This document shows positions 21,101 through 41,200 of a DNA stretch of 64,000 nt, in pieces. Below the pieces are notes generated by a model, which was not told where the DNA came from, ran no database searches, and saw nothing but the letters and a program-made list of their open reading frames with translations. Origin of the DNA: Lepisosteus oculatus (taxonomy: Eukaryota > Chordata > Actinopteri > Semionotiformes > Lepisosteidae). The position numbers and the translations under genes are program-made. Position 1 is the first letter of the stretch, and each line of letters starts with the position of its first letter. Location: NCBI RefSeq assembly GCF_040954835.1, contig NC_090703.1, forward strand, positions 6,939,001 through 7,003,000. The letters run 5' to 3'.

Positions 21101-22139
21101 AACTGTGTTAAATTTAGCCGAATCCAAAGAGCATAATATAACTTAAGCAGGCTTGTGTGCCCAGGAATTCAGTTTATGACTTGTGCACTTGCAGTGTAGT
21201 AGGCCTGTCCAGCACTGGTCCTGACGGGCCGGTAAGTGTGTCTGCACGTTTTCTGTGTGTTTTTAAAGCAGCAGTACCTGAAGAGCTGGGAGAAGCTGTT
21301 AAAATGGTCCCGTTAAAATCGTAACCAGCTGGTTTCGCTCAGGAGTCTGGAATAAAAACCCACAGACACATAAGCCCTCTTGGACCAGGACTGGACACAA
21401 CTGACCTGTATCGTCAGTTTTAGAGCAAGCAAGCAGGTTTAAAACAGAAGGACCGCTGTGACTACAGCTGGTCCTGTTGCGTGATGGATGGGGGGGGGGT
21501 ACTCTTCACCCTACACAGAGGTGCAAGGAATTTAAGACACTGAAGTCACGAAAACCCCGCATGCCTGTGAAAGACGGTTTACCGGTGACAGGAGGCTCTC
21601 GGCAGTAGGATGCTGCCACAGCGCTGTGAAGCTGCTGGACATCAGACTGGGACAGCTTTGTCAAACGCTGCAGGTCTGCTCCCGACAGGCTCAGAACCTC
21701 CCGCGCTGACTTCAGGTTCGCTGATATCAAACAAAGGCGAAAAAAGGCACAGAAGTCGTTTTCGTTTTTCTGGCTACCATGCGGATATCTAACCGATACG
21801 CCAACACCTACAGCGCGTTATCAGGACATGCCGACCGGGCAGAGGACAACTTCGAATGTGCCAAGTTAGTCCCTATACCCTTTCCTGACCTTTACAAGGG
21901 TTTTGTAAACATAAATAATAGAAACTCCCATGCAGTCATTCATTCCAGCAATTTAATACGTACAGAAAGATGAAAATCTTAGCTTCTCCGCTGATAATCG
22001 ATTTCAGCATCCAACCTGCATTTCGGATCGAATTAACTTGTACGGTACTAGACGAATTAACCAGAAAGAAGCGGCGACAGTCACCTCTCTTCACAGCCGT
22101 AATCACTCTTGGATTCAGTTCTAACTGGTCCCAGTCCAT
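17861..22139 (-). CDS. XRCC3: XRCC3, RAD51 paralogue (complete, seven coding exons)
   Basis: XRCC3 is a nuclear RAD51 paralogue that pairs with RAD51C (CX3 complex) in homologous-recombination repair. Exons on the minus strand, in order: 22139-22085, 21720-21583, 20650-20438, 19778-19624, 19341-19129, 18560-18514, 18158-17861. All junctions are GT/AG and phases close exactly, giving 1119 nt or 372 residues against about 346 in human. N-terminus MDWDQLELNPRVITAVKR; Walker A GESGAGKTQL in exon 3; Walker B-like RLVVVDSVA in exon 5; PALGITWANQ in the last exon. The C-terminus runs about 20 residues past the human end. The start was chosen because it matches the family and is followed by G. Its 5' end faces ZFYVE21; its 3' end converges on KLC1. 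Confidence 0.96.
18514..18560 (-). CDS. XRCC3: XRCC3 exon 6, 47-nt small exon
   Basis: Between GGCTCCCAG| and |GTAAGT. Encodes VTDVVGDSDSARCNF plus two bases of a glycine codon, aligning with human VTEAMEEQGAAHGPLG. It was found because phase and the missing VTE... peptide demanded it. Conservation is low apart from VT and the terminal G. Confidence 0.85.
19129..19341 (-). CDS. XRCC3: XRCC3 exon 5 (Walker B)
   Basis: 213 nt or 71 codons, EALQVCVSRRVPIMLL ... FSTPVICVNQ. The acceptor is CCCTGTAG|GAG; the TAG is the splice site and not a stop in the message. RLVVVDSVAALFRCEF is the Walker B region. Confidence 0.94.
19624..19778 (-). CDS. XRCC3: XRCC3 exon 4
   Basis: 155 nt, AVYICTESAFPSKRLQQL ... 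NNIYIEHAADL, phase 0 at the end. Strong match to human AVYICTEDAFPHKRLQQL. Confidence 0.95.
20438..20650 (-). CDS. XRCC3: XRCC3 exon 3 (Walker A)
   Basis: 213 nt. Contains LSLGCPVLDSLLRGGVPL and the P-loop GESGAGKT; human has GRSSAGKT at this place. The acceptor lies 42 nt past the target duplication of a tRNA-derived SINE. Confidence 0.95.
20704..20993 (-). mobile_element. tRNA-derived SINE in XRCC3 intron 2
   Basis: On the minus strand it begins with a tRNA-like head whose box B reads GGTTCAAATCC. A body with a run like AAGGCCCTTAACCCCAACTG, typical of fish tRNA-SINEs, follows, then a tail with CAAGAAATTGTATAGGGC. It is flanked by near-identical 11-bp direct repeats (20693-20703 and 20994-21004, one mismatch), read here as a target-site duplication. 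It is in the same orientation as XRCC3. Family name not assigned. Confidence 0.8.
21583..21720 (-). CDS. XRCC3: XRCC3 exon 2 (helix-hairpin-helix-like N-terminal region)
   Basis: 138 nt between GATATCAG| and |GTAAAC. Encodes NLKSAREVLSLSGADLQRLT..., matching the N-terminal domain of RAD51 paralogues. Confidence 0.93.
22085..22139 (-). CDS. XRCC3: XRCC3 exon 1 (start codon)
   Basis: Eighteen codons plus one base, MDWDQLELNPRVITAVKR, then |GTGACT. A G at -3 and at +4 support the start. An overlapping out-of-frame upstream ATG begins at 22150. Confidence 0.93.
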
Positions 22140-22689
22140 CGCAGCCCCATTCGCAATTGAAATCAGTGCCACGATTAGTACACAACCTCGGCTAACGCAC
22201 GCAGCTTGTCTGTCAACAACAACAACACGCACATCACAATTTCCGAAATCGCCCGCCTGCATTCAGGAACCTTAATCTGTTTTCTTTTAGGGGAGACATA
22301 AAATAATAATAATATTTTCTAAACAATAAATATCTTAATTAAAGACCGCTGAGGTGATTTATTAAAACGAAATATTATAAATAATAGAGAGTGTATTTTT
22401 CTAAATCTAGGCGGTTAGTTATTATGCGGATTTTACATCAAGATTTCACACTCACCCCCGTTGTTTTGCCAAAAGTGAAACATTCTGTCCACCCAAAGTT
22501 CAAGGGTCCCTCGCGTAGAAGAGGGGGGAGGGATCAGAACAGAAAGGCTTCGTCCTACTGGCTTTTGTCGCCATCAATCTTTTTCCACCACGGCGGAGCG
22601 CCGGACGTGTTGCGATTGGTCGGCGGGGCTGTCAGTCAGCAGGCGTTGCCAGGTGCGGGTGGGGAGGAATACTGTGGCGTTAAAAAAAA
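22140..22689. promoter_or_regulatory. Head-to-head interval, likely bidirectional promoter of XRCC3 and ZFYVE21
   Basis: The two start codons are 550 bp apart on opposite strands. The ZFYVE21-proximal 100 bp is GC-rich with several CpGs (for example ACGGCGGAGCGCCGGACG). It carries an inverted CCAAT box (ATTGG at 22615-22619). No TATA box at a convincing distance was seen. Human XRCC3 and ZFYVE21 are also divergent, from memory. Transcription start sites cannot be placed from sequence alone. Confidence 0.7.
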
Positions 22690-32484
<9,795 letters not shown>

Positions 32485-33560
32485 CATGACCGTGTAAAGG
32501 AGAGGGAGACAGCCCAAGTATTTCCTAATTTATAGTTTCACTTGTATTTTGAAATGCCTGCATTCTGTATATTCAGCTTTCTGGCCTCAGTTAAGACACG
32601 GTGTATTCCTATTTTCAGTGTTCTGGGGCACCACAGGTATTTACTGATTCTAGTGCAATATATACTTGTTTAATAAATGCTTTAAATGTAGTCTCATGCA
32701 TTCAATTTTGTAAAGATATTTTGTTAAATATATTCCTATTTTAACTAATTGATGTGGCAGTGTAAGTACTTTTTACTGCCAAAGCATTTACTATACTTTT
32801 TGTAGCATTTATGTACAATTGTTTTTTTCCTACACTAAAGGATGAATTTAATATTCGGTTTTCCAGGGGTTATGCCAGTTCTTCCTTAAATGTAAAGGAT
32901 TGTATTTTTCTTTAAGAAACAGCCAACTCTGCCAGTAACATTCATATATAGCGTGAGAGTGTGAAATTCACTTTTACCTATTTTTTAAAATAAAGAATAG
33001 GCACAATGCAATAATACATAAACGCTGATTTCTGTTCATTTGCTGGCTGCCAGCACATATTCATGTTTGTGTGTTAATAGAGAGAGGAATTATTTGGACA
33101 GATTAACTAAAATACATGGTAGTGCTGTTGTCATTACAATATAGGACAACAGTCCTTTTCAGGGAGCCAGGCTTGCAAAGGCAGATGGACAGTATGACCT
33201 AAATCAGCTGTTTTGTTAAAAAAAAACTATGATCATGCTTGTAATGAAAGCTTTGAGGAGAAACACATTATTCTTTATGAGCTAGTCACAGGAGGTGGGG
33301 TGAAAACAGAGCTTGCTACGAGCAGACACTTCTTACACTATTCCCTATAGGAAAACTTCATTATAAAAAGTATTATACTGTACTCTACATTGAGGCATGG
33401 CATCGGGTCTTTGCCAGTTATGGGTGTGTGGCATTTTAATTGTAGTGTATAGGTATGGTTCTTTGTTGATGGTGGGGCCTGTAAGACATCTTGGCACTGC
33501 CGGTATTAAATTTTTATTGTGTGTATGTCTTTCTTTAATAAATTCTTGAAATTCTGTATT
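32485..33560 (+). other. ZFYVE21 3' UTR
   Basis: Non-coding and T-rich. AATAAA signals at 32672-32677, 32989-32994 and 33537-33542 suggest tandem polyadenylation sites. The last is followed by T/G-rich sequence (TGTATTGGTTTATTTGTGG). Confidence 0.7.
33537..33542 (+). promoter_or_regulatory. Distal ZFYVE21 polyadenylation signal
   Basis: AATAAA in TTTAATAAATTCTTG followed by a GT/T-rich element. It faces the PPP1R13B signal about 400 bp away. Confidence 0.6.
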
Positions 33561-33945
33561 GGTTTATTTGTGGATCACAAGGTAGGTAAAAACGTGACAA
33601 GTTGGTTTCTACAGTACAGGTCCCAACAACACATCTGTCCCCAACAGAAGGCAGATTTGTAACAAGAACTGTAACCTTTTAAAACTACACAAATCAAGTT
33701 GTCTCCTCACAGACTTCTGATAAATGATATTTCAGTGCAGCTATTGAGCAGTACTAAAAAAATGACTTTTACATTCTCTACTTTATTTTGAAGGTGTTTT
33801 TGAATTGGGTTCCTTTTTTCTTTGCAAGAGTTTGTCTGTCTTCTGTTGGGGATTATCCTTACAAGTTTGTGTTGATGTGCAGAATAGAGAACATTTTTCC
33901 TCCATACAGACACATACAGGTATAGTCTTCATGCCACAGCAGTAT

Positions 33946-33951
33946 TTTATT
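33946..33951 (-). promoter_or_regulatory. PPP1R13B polyadenylation signal (minus strand)
   Basis: TTTATT on plus is AATAAA on the PPP1R13B strand, about 1.28 kb past its stop codon, with a competing-hairpin sequence just upstream in the transcript. Confidence 0.55.
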
Positions 33952-33973
33952 GTGCACATTTACATAACAGGTT

Positions 33974-34005
33974 GTGTAAGTAGTGTATCTGTACTTACAC
34001 TACTT
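33974..34005. repeat. Two overlapping inverted repeats (mutually exclusive hairpins)
   Basis: GTGTAAGTA (33974-33982) pairs with TACTTACAC (33992-34000). AAGTAGTGTA (33978-33987) pairs with TACACTACTT (33996-34005). The arms overlap, so only one stem can form at a time. Confidence 0.9.
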
Positions 34006-35227
34006 GTGTATACAGCTATACAGAAACTGCAGTTCAGTTACATTTTCATACAGCAGATAATAGTCAAACATCATCTATTCTCACCACAGTATTTACAGGA
34101 ATACTTAGTGGTTAAGCTCTTTACAGCACTGCTTTGGATGGGTAAAAAAATGACAAGACCGTAAAACATGAAAAAGCAAGTCAGAGGATGTTATGTAACA
34201 AATTCTGTTGTTTATGGAAAATAACATCTAACTCCTATGGAAAATATCCATGAAAGTCTCTTATATAAAAGCATTTCGATTTTGCAGTTCTTAGTGCTGT
34301 GTTCAGCTAACGAAGCTGAAGTTCGTTATTGCATTCACCTCCGGCCATGGCCTACATGAGGAACACAGAGACTGGCCTTCACCAGACATTCCACTTGCTC
34401 ACAACTTCCGCTTCACAGACGCCTCTCAAGGTCTCTTCGAAGACATGCTCCTACCAAATAAATAAAGACATACAACTGCCACACACACACACTTCCCTTC
34501 ACATTTAATCACCTGCACTGTTCTTCTTCATTTGAAACCCCATTCTTTCAATTCATCAACTTCCCTCAGGTCTATCTAGTCAGTTTTTCTTCAACTCTTT
34601 GCGTAGCCAAAGGGCTACATAAGATTAATTGTAATTAAAGCAGCTTGTTTCTTTAACCACACTTCCCAGCTAACCGTGTCAGTAAAACCTTCACTCGTTC
34701 TCTCTATCCTGCTTGCAGACACTCCCCTTTATCGCACACTTCACCTTTGACTCCCTAAAAACATCCGATTCACAGCCCCACTCTGCCAAAAAAACAAACT
34801 GGGGTCAGTATCCGTGTTCCTATACGAGACTGGCCAGTTTTTAAAAAAAAAACCTTAGCTTAAAGAATGAATCTCAGTCTTAAAAAAAGAAAAAAAAAAA
34901 GCTGGACACAAAACACTGAGCAGATGGAGAGGAAGTTAAAACCCTTATCCCATCCTTCCTGAAGAGCTTCTCTATCCAGTACGCTTCAAAAAGAGATTGT
35001 TCTCTTCAGTGTTGAGGACGACTCCCAGTGTGGCCACCAGCGGCTGTGAGGGGACAGTTCGTTTTTAAAGACGGCCCCCAGCGGTCAGGAGAAAAGCACC
35101 ACTTTGACAGGAGATGGCAGCCCCTTTGCACACCTCTTCTCCCGCTCTGTCTGGGGGCGACTTCGGGGTGTCCCTCTCCAGGTCCAGTTAATCCCCAGGA
35201 CGGGTGCAAGTGATGCCCACGCGGGTG

Positions 35228-35269
35228 TTACGCTAGGGAACGCTGTCTTGGCTTTATTCTGGGATAGAG
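35228..35269 (-). CDS. PPP1R13B: PPP1R13B terminal coding exon
   Basis: 14 codons including stop, [13 protein letters not shown], after a T-rich acceptor (TTTTTTGCAG). Confidence 0.96.
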   Translation of the reverse strand, partial: LYPRIKPRQRSLA

Positions 35270-38200
35270 CTGCAAAAAACAGGAAAAAAAAGGACATGAC
35301 AAATGAGAGCTGCAGGACTTTAAGCTGCCATTTCCCCCACCCAACAGCAGGGGCCAGTGTCCAGCCAGGTATAAAGTGAGGAAATCGTACTCCTTAATGT
35401 GTTTTTGTAAGGGAGACTGCATTGCCCTTAAGCTTGACTTTCCCAAAGTGAACTCTTAAAAGCGGTAATGGATATGGTTAGGCCCTCTAGCTGTTATCAC
35501 TGCAAGTCTGTATCCTTTTAAAGTATTAATTTCACTTGTATGTCTTTCAGCCACAGGCTTTTCAACAGATTTGTGTAAGTGCTATGTAGTGAGAGTGCGT
35601 CCAGATCATGTAAGACTGAAGGAGTTACACTATTAATGTACTTTACAGGGATACTCTTTATTGTGATCCTTAATTGAGGCACATAACAAAAGGCAAATTA
35701 AATATCTGCAAACAGAATGCTGGAACTGAAATGAGTTCATTCTCCTGGTGTGCATTAGCATTAAACAGGAAAATGTCACTTTTCTTACCTGTAGATCTTC
35801 TTGGTTACAGAACAAAACCTTGACCCAGTTTTACTGCCAAGGAAAAGAGGCAACCGCAGAGGCAGCTCCTCCAGGGGTCTCAGTCCTACATGTGCATGTA
35901 TGTACCACATAACCACATACACACCTGGATAAACTGACCAGATCACACCCCTGCCGAGTGGAGTCGGTAGACGTGCAAGGTTGTTGTGAAAATGAGTGCA
36001 ACCACTGTTCACTATCTAATCCTTAAAAGAGCGAGAGAGTGCGCCCTGCTGGCTGCTGGGCGCGGCAGCGCTCACCCCGAGCAGGTTGCGGGGCACGTAG
36101 CCCTCTTTGTCGTTGAGCCGGCCCCACCACCACGCGGTCTCGCTGTCGTCTTTCCGCCGCAGGATGGTGACGGCGTCGCCTTCGCGGAAGGAGAGCTCAT
36201 CACTGTTCTGGGCCTCGTAATCCCACAGGGCGTACACGGTGCCCTTATTCATCACGCCCAGCTTCTCCTGGACCCCTGAGAGAGAGAGAGAGAGAGGCAG
36301 AGCGACGCCAGTTAACCCCGAGCGAGAGAGGGGGCGAGACCAAGGAAGTTTTGTGCAGCAACAGAGGCCGGGCGTCCATCTGACCAGCTGCTCAAGCCCC
36401 CCCGCTCGCCTCCGTCTGCCCCGCTGTCTGTCCACTCCCCAGTTAGACTCACCATAGAGGAACTGGGAGCACTGGATATAGCCCTCCTCCATCTCCTCGC
36501 ACTTGTCGGCGGCGGTCTCCACGTCGCTGATGGTGGTGGCGAAGATGGCAGCGCCCGACTCCACCAGCAGCTTGCAGAGGTGAACGCTGTTACAGGAGGC
36601 CGCGCAGTGCAGGGGCGTCCTGGGCGAGACAGCACTCGTGTTACAATGCCATCACCCAGCCCTTGCACAGCCACATTAAAATGAGCACGTGTAAATACGA
36701 AGTGGAATTGCTGGCTTTCCCATCGACGTCTGTGACAAAGTCCTAACCTTCTAAGCATCTGTGTCTGGCCCTGCACAATGCACCAGTCCATGGTTAAAAG
36801 ATAGCTGTGTGGGTAACTCACAGCATACAGGTCACGAACGTGAGGGGGCCCTTCAGACGGGCTGACAGTAAGTGAGACTTGCTCTGTCAAGACAAGAGTT
36901 GTATTGTGTGCCAATACTCTCAGTCAAAGTGGAAATAAACATCTGCAAACGGAGAATACTGGAATTGTAATGATTTCATTCTCCTGGTGATTTTAAAACA
37001 AACGCAGGTTATATTAAGACAGGGGTGCAGTATTGAGAATCAAAGAAACTGATTTCCAATCTGACATTATCTAATAAGAAGAGCACGTCTGACAGAGAAT
37101 GAGACTTCTCATTTTCAGTTTTCGATGTTCTTATTTTTTTCTTTTTAAATTGCTCTTGGTTTTGATGGTTGTTATTGTTAATGTGAACTTTATACAGTTA
37201 AGACCGTTTTTTATTAAGTACTTTTAACCTAAAAGGGTACTCCATTCAAAATATGTTATTCATCTCCAGGGGGACAATTTAAGACTGCAATTAACTCCAA
37301 GTACAGAGTACAATGCAAGACTTCAAGGCGGGTTCCTATACGAGGTCAAGCAATCCTCTGCAGGGCTCTCACCAGCCATCGCTGTCGGCCGCGTTGACGT
37401 TGACGCCGAAGTCGAGGAGGAACTTGACGATGTGGTGGTGCCCGGCGCACACGGCGTTGTGCAGAGGCGTGATGCCCTCGTCGTTGGGGGTGCTGGGGTT
37501 CTCCACCTGGGATGACAGCGACCGGGGGTTAGACCAGGGGATCAGGCCTTCATGTCACACCCAGACCCCCGGGGAAAAGAGAGAATCAGCAGGACTGCTT
37601 CTCCTTTTTATTCCTGCTCAATTTTTCCCCCTTTATTTGCTGCTTAAAAAAGTCCTGTTTTTCACCTCAGAGGGAAAAAAGGACAGGAAAGAGCTCCTCT
37701 GTCCTCTGTGCCTCTTCATGCAGAGCTCATTTACTGTACTCATACGCGGTGTGCAGTACAGTACAGTGACTACAACCACCTTACAGCAAGAGCACTGCTC
37801 TGCTACAATAACACCGGAGTTTGATTTGTCTATGGTTAAACAGACGAGGTTTAACATTTTCCAACTTCAGAGACAAGAAGTTACAAGTAAAAGAAAGAAA
37901 CACGGAAATCAGGTTAACTCAAAACATAACATAAGCCGGACCAGAGTGACCGGGCACGAGAGGCTGCCCTCCACCTGGCACGGCTCTGCCCGCAGGGCTG
38001 TACCTCGTAGATGATCCTCTGCACCAGGTCAAACTCCCCCTCCAGGGAGGCGTCCAGCAGGAGAGCCAGCGGGTTGAACTTGACACGGAGCCCGTGGCCG
38101 GTTCTCTCCGAGTTGGGCTTCTTCAGGTTGGTGCGTTTCACCTGCAGAGCGAGGAGGAAGGGAGAGGTTGAGGCTGATGCTTGCCTTCAGATTGGAAAAC

Positions 38201-41200
38201 GATTAGCAATGCCGCGCCACGAGCAGCAACAGTGGCTTGGAATCTCAGACAGCTCTAGCCTTCTTCTCAGGAACCCAGGAAGTAAGGATGATGAGACAAA
38301 TCAGACCGTCAGATCAGCTGGCAATTTTCTCAGGCCATTAAAACCAAAAGACGTGCAAAATTCTCACTGCAAACGGAACTGGATCTCAGTCAGACGTGCA
38401 GATACAGACGGGCACACCGCAGACACGCAGGCTCACCGCAGGCTGGGCCGCGGAGGCGGAGGGCTGGGGTGGCGTCCCGGCCTCCTCGGGGCTGCTGGCC
38501 TCGGGGATCGGGCTGGGCAAGGTGTCGGCGGGCCGCGGGGGGGCCGCGGGATTGTTGTTGCTGTCCTCCGTGGTCTGGGGCGGGGCCACGGGCTGGCCGG
38601 GCGTCAGCTCCTCCGTGGGCGGGGGGGGCAGCTGGTTGTCATTGGCGTCGGAAGAGGGCGGGGGGGAGGGGGGCCGCTCGGCGGCGGGGCGCGGCGGCTC
38701 GGGAGGCGGAGCCGGGGAGAGGGCGGGCGGCTCGGGGAGGTTGGCGTTGGCGGTGTTGCCGTTGTCGACGTCGGCCAGGACCCCGCCCATGTAGTCCGGG
38801 GGGGGCGCGGGCTGGTAGAAGGGCGTGCCCCCCCCGCCCGCGCTCTCCATGCCCCCCGCCAGCGTGTTGAAACGCTGGTACAGCAGCTTCTGGATGTTGG
38901 GGCCGCTGGGGCCCTCGGGCTCCGTGATGGAGCTGCGCTTCTTCAGCGGGCGCGGCGCGTTGGCCAGCCGCTTGCGCAGGGCCTCCAGCTCGGCGTCGCT
39001 CTGGTAGCGCAGCGGGGAGTACACCATGGGCGTCAGCTTGGTGGGGCTCAGCGGCCGCGGGATGTTGTCCACGCTGGGGGGGCCCTCCCGGGGCCCCGCG
39101 GGCTGGCCCTCCGGCTCCCCCTCCTCGCTCCCCTGCTGGCCGCCCGGGCACGGCGCCCCCTGCAGGAACAGCAGCGGGGAGGAGGAGGCCGAGCCCGAGT
39201 GCAGCACTGGTTTCCCGTACACTGCAGGGAGAGGAACAGGAGACGCACGTGAGCAGGAGGCGGGGACGCTACAGGCAGAGTCTGTGCACACGGGGACAGC
39301 TAGGGCCAGTGTGTGCGGCAGGGGTGGAGCGCAAGGCGTTCGTGTCTGCACAAATAGCAGCAGCGGGTGACCTGGGTGTGGAACCTATGCAGACCTGTTA
39401 GTGCACAAAATCGTGGTGTCTCCGAATGCTCAGAAAGGCAAATATTTTGAAGAAATTAAATTAAAATGTGAAACGGAACCATTAATATAAAAAACTGCTT
39501 GCAGCGCTTACCCATACCCCTAACAGAGGCTGCCTGGCAGGTTTGAGCCAGAAAGGGAAGGGAACAGTGCAGGAATACTGGGATTAACTGGCCTGCCTTC
39601 TAACTAAAAATAACCTGCTTTCCCTTCCAGAAGAAACAGTTAGCATCTAAAAAAAACAAACAATTAAGAGCCTACTTTAACTGGAGAGTAGCGCAAGCTA
39701 GCTGACGCCATGTTGGCACCTCTATACCCCTGCCAGGGCCAGGATCAGGTTTCTACCCACGCGGCCCCTAGCCCGCGGTCAGGAAAGGGCAGGCCGCACG
39801 GTGCCCCCAGCGGTGCGGAGACGTACCTGCTTTGACGGCGGACTTGCTGTTGGGCTGGTAGGTCTTGGGCGGCACGGCCTGCTGCAGGTACATGTAGTAG
39901 ATGGAGCTGGAGTTGACGGTGGGGGGCCCCTTGCGGGGCGACTGCGGCCGCGAGCCCTTGTCGGGGATGAAGGGGCGCACCGCCACGGCCAGCGGCGGGT
40001 CGGGCCGCGCCTCTCCGGGGGGGAAGAGCGGCGAGCCGGCGGGCTGGAAGGTGGGGCTGGGGGGCACGGAGATGCGCTGCTGGATCTGCTGGGAGGAGCC
40101 CGGCGGGGCCGCGGGTCTCTGCCAGGCGGCGGAGCTGGCACCGGCTCTGGGCAGGCTGCCGTCCTTCCGGCGCTCCAGGGAGCTGGAGGAGCCCGCGGGC
40201 AGCAGCACCGGGCTGGGGTAGGTGCCATAGCTCGGGGGCGGCGGTTTGGACAGGGCGGGCACAGGCGGGGCGGCCTTGCAGGGGTCAGAGCCCTAAAGTC
40301 AGGCAGAGGAACACGAAGAGAGCCTTTAGCTGTAAGCAAGGTAACGCGTATAAGTAAGCATCACCCTTGCAAGACCTAGATGAAGGCATATATTCGTCAC
40401 GCGTACTGTTGTGAAAAGCTATAACCTCAGGCCGGAGTCGTTTTTGGTTTAGAAAGGCCGCCAGGCCCTGGCACGAATGCCATCATCCGTCATTCCCGCA
40501 GGTACAGAGGAAAACGACGGCTCCGGATTTTTCTGTCGCCGCAGCCCTATTGGCAAAACCGGCCGAGCGAATTACTCGGGAGTCTGGGGATGAACTGAGA
40601 GAGCCCACCTTGTCTGGGGCAGAAGTGGGGGTGCCGGGCTGCGCGCTCCCCGGCTTGGCAGCTGTGTCCATGTTGGATTCCTTCCAGTCCATACTGGGCG
40701 GCTTCAGCGAAGAGGACGCCTGCTTGGTGAGGGTGGGCCACGTGGCATCATTAGCTGGAGGAGTGAGACAGAGAGCGTGAGAGGGGGAGAGGACACGGAG
40801 CAGGACGGTCTCCCTGCATGGAGACAAAATCCACCACAGGCTGCGCCTGCCCTCCACTTGTTTGTTAGGCGATTCTCTATCGCTGAATTCTCTGTCATTC
40901 TCCCTGACAGCTAACTCTCTCATTCTCCTTCAGCGTGCTTCGCACAAGACCGGGCCCAGGACAAGCCATCTTCCTCTTTGGGTCGCTAAATTCTGCACAG
41001 CCCCGCCCCCCCCCTCAACATCCGAGATCCAAGGCCATGCGTGACGATTCCCCTCCCCGCCCCTTGTTGAAACACAGAGGACTCGGGGGCACATCACATC
41101 GACTTCGCCGTGCAGCAGTGCGTACAGGAGCCCCAAAACGGGCGGCGTCTTATCCGAGGACAGTAAATAAAGAGGCGCAGATACAGGCTCCCGGAGGAGC

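Larger units (their letters stand above)
33943..35227 (-). other. PPP1R13B 3' UTR (probable extent)
   Basis: Runs from the stop codon at 35228 to the AATAAA at 33946. It contains a short (CA)n near 34480 and A-rich runs on plus at 34845-34900. No coding frame is recognised. Confidence 0.55.

Noticed and set aside
37313-38014. 233-codon plus-strand ORF
   Set aside because: Runs antisense across a PPP1R13B ankyrin exon and into the next exon through an intron; no family features or continuity.
38011-39252. 413-codon plus-strand ORF antisense to the large PPP1R13B exon
   Set aside because: Gly/Arg/Val-rich low-complexity translation; stays open because the opposite strand is GC-rich coding sequence. 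The minus frame matches ASPP1.
39801-40379. 192-codon plus-strand ORF
   Set aside because: Antisense shadow of the GC-rich proline-rich exon at 39827-40292.
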